DNA from: Angiostrongylus vasorum
Taxonomy: Eukaryota; Nematoda; Chromadorea; Rhabditida; Metastrongylidae
DNA: 64,000 nt
Reading direction: 5' to 3'
NCBI GenBank assembly: GCA_018806985.1
Contig: JADANN010000256.1
Span: 2,517,501-2,581,500 of the forward strand
The notes below the pieces were generated by a model. It searched no databases. It was not told the DNA's origin and worked only from the letters and a program-made list of their open reading frames with translations. A program made the position numbers and the translations under genes. Below are positions 22,011 through 34,800 of the stretch, piece by piece (within the stretch, counting starts at the first letter, position 1; each line of letters starts with the position of its first letter).

Positions 22011-22975
22011 ACCTCAGTGTGGGATTTAGATTATAGTTTGTGTCTGTGTGTGTCACAATTCGTCAAATTTGTAATTTCAGATTCGATCAACATAAAATGG
22101 CACCAAAATTTTAACAGTTTCTATCGTACTACCCAACGCTTCCATATCGGGAGATTTATGACACCAGAGAAGTGAGGTCCCAGGTTTTTCCTCTTTTTTG
22201 ACACCAATCGATAGTTTACCGGGCTTTCTCCTGAAGACTGTTATACTCATGGCTGGTTTGTCTCTCTTCCTTAGAGTACATGTGGATCTTATTTGATTGA
22301 ATAAAGTGGACTTCTGCACCACGTCCTTTGTGCCTCTTAGTCATTTGATTGTGGGCTTCTTGAAGAATAGACATGCAAAGTTGAGTTCCCACAACGTGGA
22401 AGCATAACCACCAACAAGCGCATAGATACATTTACGTACACGCAGAAGATGCGCGCAAATTTGGCGCAATAGGGTAACAACTTATCGGGCAATTTTTAAT
22501 TCTGTTCAATGACTAACTTCTTCTTTAACATGCTTATTGGTTTTCTAAACCTCTTCGTTTAAAAATTTGTTTTGCAGCTAAACATTACAACTCCGGCTTT
22601 TTGCAAGTGACGTCACAATGATGCTACAGTGTTCAGTATCACTGATGAAGAATCAAGCGAAATAACAAACAAGAGCTCACAACAGTGAAATAAAAAATAT
22701 AATTGTTACTACACATAACAGATCGCTAAATCATTGTGGGCTATAAAAACAAAGATGTTTTAAGGAGGTTCAATTTATAATTAAACTCTCATTCAGACGT
22801 TTCATCAGTCGTCACATATTGTGCGGGATATAGCAACTCCTCTACTATCTGCCTTGTTCGGCAATATCCGCACAGATAGTCACAATTACGTGTGTGTAAG
22901 TCTGCATCTTAAGGATTTATTTATTTCCTCTACCACTGTGGAGATTAGAGGAAACCAGGATTTGCAATATGTATT
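22010..22975. other. No recognisable feature
   Basis: Small open frames only; no motif or splice chain found. Confidence 0.35.
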
Positions 22976-22979
22976 ATTG

Positions 22980-25925
22980 CACGCTAGGGGACCTCCCTCA
23001 CAGAGGGCTATTTCGCCGGTAGTTGGCGAGGCAACATGAAGCGTCCCCAAATGGCGGATCGTGGATTCCCGGACCAAAAGCGACCACATGCTTTTGTGAA
23101 ACCCAGGTGGATGCATGGGACGGACTGTCTTTACGAAGACATATACATGCATAAGAGCGTAGGTCTATTCTCGTTTATGCGGATTGTATTATACGAATCA
23201 GTTCGAAATGAGGCTTGCAATCAAGTGACTGTAAGAGGTATGTGGGAGGCTGTTAGGAGTCGTCTCTAACAACTAAGCTCCTCTTGAGAGAATGGCAAGC
23301 TACTAATGGGTATATCCATTCCCCAAGGTCATAGCTCAGCAAGATATACATGTCTAGCAAACGCAAAACAAATGCAACAAAATGCAAAGTAAGCGGGTCT
23401 CTTTCCCCTGTCCTCAAAACAGCCCCCAATACGGTAGAATTAAAAAGGACGAGCAAGGAGAGGTTGCTTAGATCTCAGGACCATTCTGGGCTGCCCTAGT
23501 TTCAATGGACTAAGGTAACTATGACGTATATAATCTGTACTTATAACGCACGCTCATTCTCATCTAAGTCCTCGAAAGAGGACTTGATCATGCATCTTAA
23601 AAGGATAACACAAGACATCGATGGACTGACTGAGACAAGGAGACGTCACCTATTTTTTATTTTTTTTCAAAGCCTCAGTAACACAGGAAAAGAATTGTTC
23701 CTCAAAATGTGCGCTAGTGGAGTCGTTGGCGGTATCAGCATTCTCGTCAACAAGTTTGACCATAAACAGCAACTCACTCGAACAACGAACAGTAAAATCG
23801 GAAGCTTACGGCTGAAGAGATGTGGATCAATACCGACTTTGACAATCTTCGTCATTTACGGACCGACAATAAGCCATGACGAAGACGAGGTAGAAACGTT
23901 CTACATGGACTTGAAGAAGTTCTGTCGAAAAGACCATACATTCTTTAAGGTCATGGTTGGAGATTTTTACCGTAAGATTGAATGCAGAAGAACTTCTGAA
24001 GAACGAACGTTACGTTGAGACCCATGGATCAGAATCGAACGAGCACGGTGAGCGCCTGCCTGAGTTTATCATAACGACCTAGACCATTTATGCTAACTCG
24101 CAATTCCAGAAGGCCCACCAACGCGAGACGTGGGAGTCGCCCAATGGATAGTACCATAATGAAAAAGACGACATCGTTGTAAATCGAAGGTTCTGCCTAA
24201 CCGATGTCGTTGTTGTCCCAAAACTTTACACAGAATCGGACCATCGCCTCCTTCGCACAAGATTGCATTTATCACGGAAAGAACAGAATGCCGCAAAGTT
24301 GGAAAGACGAACTATCAAACCACCATGAAAAAAGGATTTATCCGGATCATTAGTCGGCTCTGGAAAAGATGCCGTTATTGGTCAGATTGACGAGGAACCT
24401 GACCGGCCTTCTCGACATCTTCACGCTAGCGTTACGAAATTTGCGAGTTCAAAAGTCACCAAGAGACTTCTGTCTCTAGAAACACTGGAGCTGATACTTC
24501 AACATGGAATCGCACGAGCTACAGCCAACCGGCAACTCACCTCCGAGCTTGCAAAACAATGCAAATAGGCGATAAAAAGATCTTAAAGGGAGAAGAGCAC
24601 CAGTTATGGTCGAAGATGCAAAAGCTGGGAAACCTAATCACAAAACCCACCAAAACTGTGGTAACTATAAGACTAAGATGGTTTCACACCGACACCCAGA
24701 CAGAACAGCTACAGCTTAAAGAAAAAGAAATGGAGAAAACACTTCACTGCCGCCACACTCGGGCCCCTACAGCAGCCTAGTCCTGCGCTCATATGAACAA
24801 AGGAGAATGAATATGTCGTCCCACCGGTTCTCCTTTCCGAAATGCTACATGCTATTTTGTCGGTGAAGAATCCAGCAATACCTGGTCCTGAGAGGATAAG
24901 ACCTGAATATCTGAAGAACTTTTCGCCTGCCTTCATCAACACACTGGCTAGGCTGTTCAAACGTTGCCTGCCAGAATGCAAAGTTCATATTCAGTGGAAA
25001 ACCAGCAAGACTCTGTTAGCGTTCGAGAAGAGTGACTTCCACGACTGCACAAATATCGCCCAATCTGCCTACTGCCAGTCGTCTACAAACTTTTCAATCT
25101 TGAACAAGAATGAAAGAACACTGGACGGAGGGCAGCCATGTGAACAAGCAGGGTTTCCAAAAGGATACAGTACGTTAGACCATATCGACGCGATCACAAG
25201 ACTTATCGTAGTATCGCGAAAGTACAAAAGGCCGCTCTTTATCACTTTCATCGATTTACAGAAGGCTTCTAACTCAGTTGGGATGGAAGCAGTAATGGAA
25301 GCCTTTGACAGTCAGTGAGTCTCTACTCACTTTGTAAAGAATCCTCGCGAGCTGTATAAAAATTTCACAACAAGGATTTCACGTTTATACAACGATATTA
25401 ACATCGATGCCGAAAGATGGGTTAGGCAACACGATACGAACTCGCCAAAATTATTTACCGCCACCCTCGAGAACGTCATGCAAACATTGGAATGGGACAA
25501 AATGGGAGCGAAAATCGATGGTCGGTAATTACACCATCTTCGCTTTGCTTATGACATCGTCCTAATAACACCAAACATTAGTCAGGCCGAATGAATACTT
25601 GCTGACTTTGATAAAGCCTGCGGAAAAATTAGTCTTCGACCAAATCTTACAACAATGACGTTCTTGAGGAACGGGGTAGTTACGTATATCCCATTCACGC
25701 TTAACGGAAAAAAATATTTCCAAATGCCCCATTTACGTTTATACAGGTCAAGAATTCAACATGATGAACGTCTTAGCTCCGGAGTTGAGTAGAAGGAAAC
25801 GAGCGGCTTGGAGAGCTTCCAAGAGCATGGAGGATTTGGTGAGGAAACAAAAACACTTAATGGGGTGCCCACCTTTTCGGCTCCATGATACTTACTGCCT
25901 TAACGCATGCGTCAGAAACCTGATC
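22980..25925 (+). pseudogene. RTE-A non-LTR retrotransposon, near full length, decayed
   Basis: The 5' untranslated part (22980-23520) matches 31690-30846 and 38500-38045. The coding part starts at 23521 with MTYIICTYNARSFSSKSS, the start of an RTE apurinic-type endonuclease; later GLTETRRRH, LTIFVIYGP and VMVGDF are its conserved blocks. After a frameshift near 23990 come EIDHIIVN-like and SDHR-like remnants (24150-24250). The reverse transcriptase starts with NPAIPGPERIRPEYLKNF (about 24870) and continues FIDLQKASNSVG; KAFDSV is mutated. Later HHLRFAYDI (about 25535) is FADDIV with the catalytic pair damaged. The C-terminus breaks off near 25925 after ASET. Multiple stops: not active. Confidence 0.85.
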
Positions 25926-26084
25926 TCTGAGTAAGCAGGATGAAAGATCACTCACTGTTATATAATCCAAAAACTATGATATAATGCGAAGGAAGCTAGT
26001 TATGTCACGCAAGTAATTCAGTGTTTGCTTTCGTCAAAATGGTATGAGACCTTTCTGACAAGAATTCTCTCCTATTCAGAAAGG

Positions 26085-26280
26085 CCTCCAACTGCCTGTG
26101 TTGAAGACAGAGTAATTTATCACAGCTATCCCAGGATTCGAAGGAGAGACTTCTCGACCGATATTTAAGTAAAATCATAAGGAACAGAAAAAGTCCTCGG
26201 CAAAAACCCAACCCACACGAAAAAATGCGAAGACAGAACATGACGGCAGCGAGGAAACGAGGAAAATAAAGCGTTGCTGT
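26085..26280 (+). repeat. SINE-B fragment
   Basis: ACAGCTATCCCAGGATTCGA, CGGCAAAAACCCAACCCACA and the GAGGAAACGA block follow family B. Confidence 0.45.
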
Positions 26281-26449
26281 GATCCACACAATATATAATG
26301 CCAGTTCATGCAAGCAACAACAGAACATAGCGCTTTATTCGGGTTAAGAAATAATTCCACGAGAACCTTGTTATTCAGCACTTTCACCGTGAACTACTAC
26401 CTAACTTACGAAGTAAGCAAGAAGAACACATTTTATTCCTAATTCCCCT

Positions 26450-26545
26450 GACCGACTTTCTACTAACCTCGGCATTGACCAATAATTCTTTATACTCTTG
26501 CTAGGCAAACATGACGTGTTTCTTTATTCTCTATTGGCGGAAAAG
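26450..26545 (-). repeat. HH unit tail
   Basis: ACCGACTTTCTACTAACCTC and GGCATTGACCAATAATTC are the far end of the conserved tail that follows each hammerhead on its own strand. Confidence 0.6.
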
Positions 26546-26585
26546 CTGACGTTTCGGCGGATTTCGCCTTCCTCAGAGGTTGGAA
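26545..26585 (-). ncRNA. Hammerhead ribozyme motif (HH7)
   Basis: Minus strand: CTGAGGA, stem II GGCG/CGCC with a 5-base loop, GAAA, CGTC, AGC. All core bases fit the consensus CTGANGA...GAAA...NTH. Stem I is weak (2 bp before a mismatch). Confidence 0.55.
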
Positions 26586-26969
26586 AGGTCAAGTTGACTG
26601 CAACCTGCCCAGCTGAGCACCTCCGCTACCAAACAGAGAAAGTGCGAAACATTTTAACACATTTCTGTTTTCTTTTAAGACTTGCTTTTTGATTCAATAA
26701 AACCCCAGCAGCTACAAAAGGCACAAGTGCATGCGCATAATTTCCCACTAAACGGCTCCAGTTTTCTGCCAAGTATCAGAGTTTAAATAACGTGAAGTGA
26801 CAGAAACCAAATCGAATCATGTGAGACGAGTTCTGAAACCCTTCACTGACATCTTGCAACGTAGCTTCCACCAACATGGAGGAAAAAATTGATAATAAAA
26901 TCTCTAGAGAGAAGAACGGGGACTAAGCGACATCTAGTGAAACTATACCTAAAACAGAACGTGATCTAC

Positions 26970-29349
26970 TCAACTTTCTGCTTCCGGAATAGAAAGAAAA
27001 AATTGGCTTAATATAAATCTTACGGTGTAGAAAAATATGCATGCGATGAAGACTATCTGGAGGGTTAAATAAATAATGATATCTAGGCAGTAATACTGAA
27101 TGAGTGACATGTCTCTGGATTGCAATACTAAGTGATCCATTAGTCCCTCTTCAGCCACCATCTTCACCCACAGGGAAATCTCGGCACGAGCGGCAGCAGG
27201 GCGATCTTGAAGGAACCTAGCGATCGTTGTTGATTTACGAGCATATTTCCCTGAAAAAGCAAGTACTTCCTTATCCAATCATGACCTTACACCAGACATA
27301 CATTAAGCGGGTACCCCTGGAATTGTTGGGAGCACGGATATAAAGCAAAGGAGAAAGTCATCCACACATATTTTGAATGCCAAATTTTGGCGCATTTTAA
27401 CCTTTCATTTTGCAAAGCACTGAGTAGCACAAGTTACACTGGAAACTTTGTCCCTAGAAAAAGAGTAAAATTGTAGAAAATAAGAGCTATATGCAACTCA
27501 CCCGTCTGCTAGAACATCGCGTATCGCTGCTTTTAAGGTGTCGCAGTTCAGATCGCGTCTGTCGATCACCACAGCCAGTCCTCTTCTCTTCATAATTTTG
27601 GCATTTAAAATCTGATCCGCAAACAGAGGAATCGCAACCATCGGTTTGCCAAAGGACATAGCCTCAAGCACCGAGTTCTTTCCAGCGTGTGTGATGAAAA
27701 GTGACAAACGCTTATCAGCTGAAATGATTAATTTGTCGAAGCCAAATGCACCGGAAGCAACTAGAGAAAAAACAATTAGTACTAGAGAGTAGAAAATATC
27801 CGATGAACAAATAAACAAAATTTGGAGCTGATCTTAATACAGCCGCTTAGACGGTGCTTTTTCTTGTGGACTCTGATAATTTTGCAAAAACTGGTCCACT
27901 TAGGGGATATGTTTATCTGAAATGCTTATAGAAGAGACATTGCTCGAAATATACTTAATAATTCTTCTAGAATGTCCGTTACTTTGAACGCTTTTCAAAG
28001 GCAAATTTCCCAAAAAAGGAATCTAACACTAAAAAATCTACCAAAATATTTCTCTACTCCTATAGTCCGACGCCAGATTTTTTTCACTGGAAGTGCTTCC
28101 CATTGAAATCAGTTAACGTTAACCGATCTGTCTAACATGTGAGTAGAAATCAACTCAAGCCGAATTCTATGCAGTGCCAAAACTAAAGCATAAACTGCTT
28201 CTGGCCACGCACGAATAAGATTACAAAAATCAGATTTATAACAGATAGTAGTCGAGACAACAGTAAACGTCAGCGATTACACGCGCATATCAATTTCAGC
28301 CGAGTAAAACACATAAAACCTTCAAGCTTGTGTCACTTCTGCTATAGGAATGGTACAAAACCTAGTAAGTCAGTTTGTGGCACCCATTTCCTCAGTACTA
28401 TGTTGGAGTGCCTTTCAAAGAGAACTGCGTCGTCTTCGTCCTCGTATTTCCATATGAATGTTGTATTCGGGGAACGCAGAGAAGGCATTCATAATATCTG
28501 AACAAAACCGAAACCAAATCGGAATCACTGGGAAAAATTTGCATAATTTGACAAACAAAAAGCACGATACGCCTGCTCACGTTCTACAACTTGATATGAG
28601 CAGTAGTGTGAGCACAGTTCAAAGCGGTGAGCAAATAAGACTCAGCAATTCCTGTCTGTTTTATTCTTCCATTTCCTACTTCTTGGCATAACACATCAGC
28701 CACCAGCGATAATTTTCCCGTTAATTTGATAGTTTCTTAAGTCACAGAGTACGTCCTGCCGAGTGTTTCAATACAATGCGTTCTGCGAAGGAATACAAAC
28801 AAGGGTTATAAGAACATTTATCGGCTCATTGTTTTCCACTTAATCAATTTAAAAACAGTGATCTATTGATCAATTCGAGGTCAGGAGAATGTCCTTCTTG
28901 GGATTCATCAATTCCTTATCGATGAAATGTCTGAAGCGTCTTTCTAAACAAGCGCCCAATCTCTGGCGTATATTATATATATATATATATATATATACAT
29001 ATATACTTGTATATATATATATATATATACTATATATATATATATATATATACACATATATATTTGTTTTTTTCACATGACCCATCATCTAATCTACCGT
29101 GTGGATCCCAGCACTTCTTCATTTTTGCTCGCAAACACTGTCCACAGAGGTCTACGAACACTTCGCGTATAGCTTCAACTGCATCTTAAGTATTTCGTTC
29201 TCTTTATGAATGTCGTTGAATGCTGGCCGAGTCGATTTTCCTTGCATTCTTGGACATCAGCCAGGGTTTAGGCGTCCCCTCATGGAACGCAGAAGACCGC
29301 CGGACCGGAGATCGGACGGCATCACTAACCACAGTGCTATCCCAGACCC

Positions 29350-29381
<32 letters not shown>

Positions 29382-29382
29382 C

Positions 29383-29417
<35 letters not shown>

Positions 29418-31777
29418 ACCAGAATCCGCCATCGTCTTGGTATAAAAGTCGCATGGTGGCAGATCTCCCTCTAATCCACAAGGGCTGCGACTGCCCCGTG
29501 GTGATGAAGACGTTGGGCAGACTTTGGCCAGGCTGACCTCGGGATTCCAGGGAACCCCAGTGGCTTAACCAGCAAATCTCCGATAAATGGTGGTTATGCT
29601 GGGGGCCCACATAAGCAGTGAGGACGGGCCGTTCAAGTATCAATTATCAAGTATATCATCTGTATCACCCGTCACATCTGGAATCACTCGTCGCCTGTAT
29701 CACCTGAAAGGGAAAACCGATCCGACCACATATCCATCCTCTTTTACGTCATATGACCGCACGAAGACGAGGCTAGTGAAGGAACCCGAGTGGCAGCAGT
29801 GAATGATTTTCTCCATTACCCTTCTGGAAGCTGTAACCCTTCCTCTTCCGCCTGGGCGTCGGAGTAAAATCATCTTCTTATAACTGCCACAGTTTCGGTG
29901 GGTTTTGTAAATGCTTTTTCCTAGCGTTTGTATCTCCGACCATAAGTGGTGCTCTTCTTTCTTTAAGACCGTCTTTTGTCGCCTGTCTGCATTTTTTTTT
30001 CAAGTTCGAAGGCGAGTGCCTTGCTTGTAGCTCTGTGCGATTCCACGTTGGCCTATCAGCTTTAGTGTTTCTGGAGAGAGACGTCTGTTGGTAACTTTTG
30101 AACTAGCAGATTTCACTGCGCTAGCGTGAAGATGTTGAGTACCCGGTCTGGTTCCCTGTCAATGTGATCAATAACGGCGTCTTCCCCACAGCCGATTAAT
30201 GATCTAGATAAATCCCTCCTTAATGGTGGTTGGTAGTTCGTCTTGCAAGCTATGCCGCATTTTCTCCCTTCCGTAATAAATGGAATCTTGCGCCAAGGAG
30301 GCGATACTCCAATCCTGGGTAGAATTTTGGGACAACAGAGACATTGATTGGACAAAACCTTTGATTCACTATGACGTGGTCTATTTCGTTATGGTACTCT
30401 CCGCTGGGAGATTCCCTCATCCAACGTTGAAGGTGGGGCTTCTGGAATTGCAAGTTACTATGGATGGTCATGGCCGTCACGATAAACTCAGGCGACCGCT
30501 CACCATGGTCGTTCCATTCCAATCCGTGGGTCCCACCATGACACTCTTCAAAAATTCTTCTTGGTCCAATCTTATCATTAAAATCTCCGGTGATGACCTT
30601 GAAAAATGTACGGTTTTGTGAAATACTCCTCTAAGCCCGCTTAGAAGGCTTCGAGGCACCGCCCACTCCTCTGTTATCGCATGTTTCGTGGAACAGTTCT
30701 TTTCCGGTATCATAGAAGGCGTTTAACGGGTAGCGTCTCTCGTCTCAGCTAGTTCGGTGATTCCTATCCTTCTTACTTTCATTATCGAGTGTTCTATCGA
30801 CGATTGAGGTGCAACTGTGCACGCATTGTTGGTACAGATCGTCATCTTAGCCCTTTCAGATTTAGGGTGGCCTAGAATCGCCCTGAGATTTTAGCATACT
30901 CTCCGTACTCGGCCTACCCAACGCTGCCGAATCGGCGAATCTTTCTGGATCAGGGAGAATGCGGTCTCTTTATTTTACTAAGTTTAGCTTTTTGATACCC
31001 ATGTATAGCTTGTTGAGCTTTGAACGTGGGGGAATGGGTGCACTCAGAAGTAGCTTACAAGTCTCTCCCAGAGTAGACAGGGAGATTATTTGTTAGAGGC
31101 TACTCCTAATCGCCTCCCATATAATTCCTTGTCACTTTATTGCCGGTTTTTTGGCAGAATTAACTGGTGGAATACAATTCGCATAAACTAGAACACTCCC
31201 AATACGCATCCGTGAGTACAAGAATGAAAGGATAAAGCTCTCTGCGTTGATCAATACCTGAAGGATACGCCATGCATTCGACTTCATAAACGTCGTGTGG
31301 AGGTAACTGAAGGTAAAGGTAAAGGTAAATGCATACCTGGACTGTACAATAACTTGCTGTATCCTCACGGATAAGTCTCGTGGCAATTCACCAACCCCCG
31401 GAGTGATGGAAGGCCTGGTAAGCCAAGAGCGCGGGAATCGATCCCATGTGTGTTGCAGGGCGCCTCTGACCACTTCGCCATACGCACCCTCCATCAATGA
31501 ATTTGGCTGTTAAATAAAGAAGATATGTGCTAAATTGGCACAGCAGAAACAGGAAGTTCATCTTCTGGATCCATCTGCGTCTCAGGGAAGCAAAGATCGC
31601 TTTTGGTTCACGTTCAACCGCCTCCGCCACGTGGGGACGCACACGTTGCCTCGCAGCCAACCGGCGAGAGATCCCTCTCTGACAGTGATCCGTGGATACA
31701 TGTGTACATATATATGTATATATATATATATATGTATATATATATACATACGTACATATATATATGTATACATATAC

Positions 31778-31845
<68 letters not shown>

Positions 31846-34800
31846 GACATAGATCTATTCATAATATTATTCGTGGGACGTCGTTTTCTTGTTCAGCAAT
31901 CGCGAGGTTGTTAAACAGCATACATTTACTTCCATACAAAAACAAAACATGTAATTACCATAGAGTTTTTCGTCTTTTTGTAAGTGTCATTGAAGCGTTT
32001 GGCCTAGTAAATTGTATGTCAGTATACCCTTCCAGGCTCTGAAGAAGGCGATACTGCCGAAACGTCAGCTACTGTTGTATTGTACTGTGTTTCTGTATGG
32101 AAGTAAATGTATGCTGTTTAACAACCTCGCGATTGCTGAACAAGAAAACGACGCTTTCATATTCCAATGCCGAGGTTAATAGAAAGTCGATCCTGGGAAT
32201 TATTCGTGGCGTCACTTCGCTATTATCATATATCTCGGTTATAGCATTTTTGACAATACTTTCTTCAGCTGAACACAAAATACATTGCTTAGCTCTTAAT
32301 GAGATTTTTGCTGCATAGTTAAAAATGCACATTCGCTCTCTCACTATTTTGCTTGGGCAATACTGCTATATGCTTGGTTTACCGATATAATCACGTGACG
32401 TTATTAGAAGTCTTCCCTGTGGCTCATATTTGGAATCCATCGCCTTCTTCAGAATCGTGCTGATTCGAGACGGGTTGTTTCCACAACCAATTATTCTTGC
32501 GATGTGGGTCTTTGTAGCCGTACCTTGTCAAATCAAATGGAGTGACTCACTGCATGTATGAAGTACCGTCAGCTAGCAGTGCTTTCATTGGAGATATTGC
32601 TTTGCAATAGCCCAATTAGTCTGAATCCAACTGCTATAAGATGTGTGCTCAGTGTGAAAATATTAGATGGAAACTGATGAAGAGCCGTTCTATACAAACC
32701 GGCACTGCTGAGAAGCTACTTTATTCCCATGGTGTTTAACTCCATTAAATTCGACTCCATATAACTACGAAAACCCACGCAGCAAGAATCCATGCTGTGA
32801 ACACGGCACACGAATCACTGTTGCTCTGAAGAGGACGAAGGCGCCGAAATATTAGCCTTAATAAAAATTTGTAAAATTTTGAAACTTCTGTGGTCTCACC
32901 AATAAACCGAGACACCAATTATCCATAACTAGGTTAAATGGAAGTTGGTATTGAAAACACTGTTACAAATTATCGAAATCGATCATGCGCGAATAAGAAA
33001 AATAATCAACGGTGCTTGAAGAATTAATAGGCCTCACTTGTTTGATGAGGTCACCATAGGCATCGATGGACACAAAAAGAGTGACCTGATATCCAGAGGG
33101 CATAGATCTCTTCATTGCTGGGTCATAACACTTACTCAACCTATATATAATTGCAGTGATGAGCCACAGGATGACAGCAATAGTATTCTGGTTTTGGCTT
33201 AAACGAGATTCTTGTTGCCACATTGTTAATCCAAATCTACATCATGTGTGTGGTGTTCCACTCTTTTCGATTCGTTTCAGTGATGCGACGGCACCAGAGG
33301 CGAATAAGGCGAAAATGAACAACTGTGGATACTCAACTCAAATCATCGTGGCTCTAGTGAAAAAGGAGAAAAATTTATGTATTAGGCTTGCTGAGGTTAC
33401 AAAATTGTTTGCCGGGAAAGACTGCATGGCAATTTGACATTTTCACTCTCTGAATAAGGTGAAACCACTGAAACGTCAGCTATTGTGTATTAATGCTTAC
33501 TTGGACACATGGACGGCCCGTCTTCACTAGTTGTGCGGGCCCCAAGACAATCTCCAATTTTTTTTCACACTTGCTGGTTGAGCTATTGTGGTTCCCTGGG
33601 ACCCCGAGGTCAGCCTGGGCTAATTCTGCTCCGACTGTGGATTAATAAATGCTGTAGTAATAAACTCCTCTTTCCTCATCAAGAAAAACAGTAAATTACT
33701 GATTATTGCTGAGGTTAAAAGAAAGCCGGTGATACAATATTGACTATCTATACCGAGGTTTAATGTCAGTCGGCATGGAATATTAGCTTTTCTACGTGCC
33801 GGATAATAAAGAATCAATTTTTACGGTCTTTCATCAAGGAATGAATGCGCTTGTATTGATATACAACCTTACTGGAACGAACAGCTACGCGCTGCTGTCC
33901 CTTTATAATACTGTATCTGTATAAAACAACTGACAAATAGTAGCGGAAATATTCATGGCATACTATTTCGGAAAGCTGGCAGTGGTTTCAAACCTACCCT
34001 GTTTCAGCCACATTGGCATCCCCCTTTGATGTAGCAAGGGAGCCGAGAGAGAACAAGACGTTCTGACTTCGCTGTTCGAGAACGGCACTAAGCTTCTGAA
34101 AATTGAAAAACTGAGAGCTATTCTCAAATGACCCACAAGTGGGTGTTAAACTGTGTGTAGCAAAGGAGTTTTATGAAGCATCACATTACTAAACCATTTG
34201 TTGCTGCTTTCGATACAAACATTTTATGCACAAGAAAAACTGGTTTCGTTTCGAGTTCCGATTGATCGCTGACATTTGAACAAGGGACTCAGCCCTTTGG
34301 TACTTCAAAAAGAGAAAAAAAACAAACTCTGCAAACTGCATTTTTTGTAAACGCCAACACTTGCACTGTAAATAAATGTAGCAGGCTTAAGGATTCCTGA
34401 TACCAACAGAATAAAGCACCTCATCCAAAGGCTTCGGCTCATAGATAGTCGAGCCTCCTATATACCGCACAATATTTGCTGTAGGACGTGGTGATTCAGT
34501 GAACTCGTTGACATTCATCAATATGATTCCAGTTTTCTGCTGTAATCGAATATTCAGTTTTCTGCTGTAATCGAATATTAAACGCCTGCTACAGCTCCTA
34601 GTCTGAGTTCCACCTTGATAAGATCCCGGAGATGCGGAAATCCTGGAGAAACGTTGTTGGCCAACGCATAAACTTGGCTCTCCCAATAGATTAAGCGATA
34701 GTGCATTTCAATGGTGAATTTGAAATTGTCCAGCCTCTCCCAGAAAGACATCTCATCACTGTACGATGTATAAAGCCCTGAACAATATCTGATGGTATGT

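Noticed and set aside
22821..23269. Genes in overlapping short frames before the RTE coding start
   Set aside because: From about 22980 the sequence is homologous to the RTE-A leaders at 31 and 38 kb, so it is element-derived untranslated sequence.
31582..31914. Tyr/Ile-rich open frames
   Set aside because: Artefacts of the (AT)n array.
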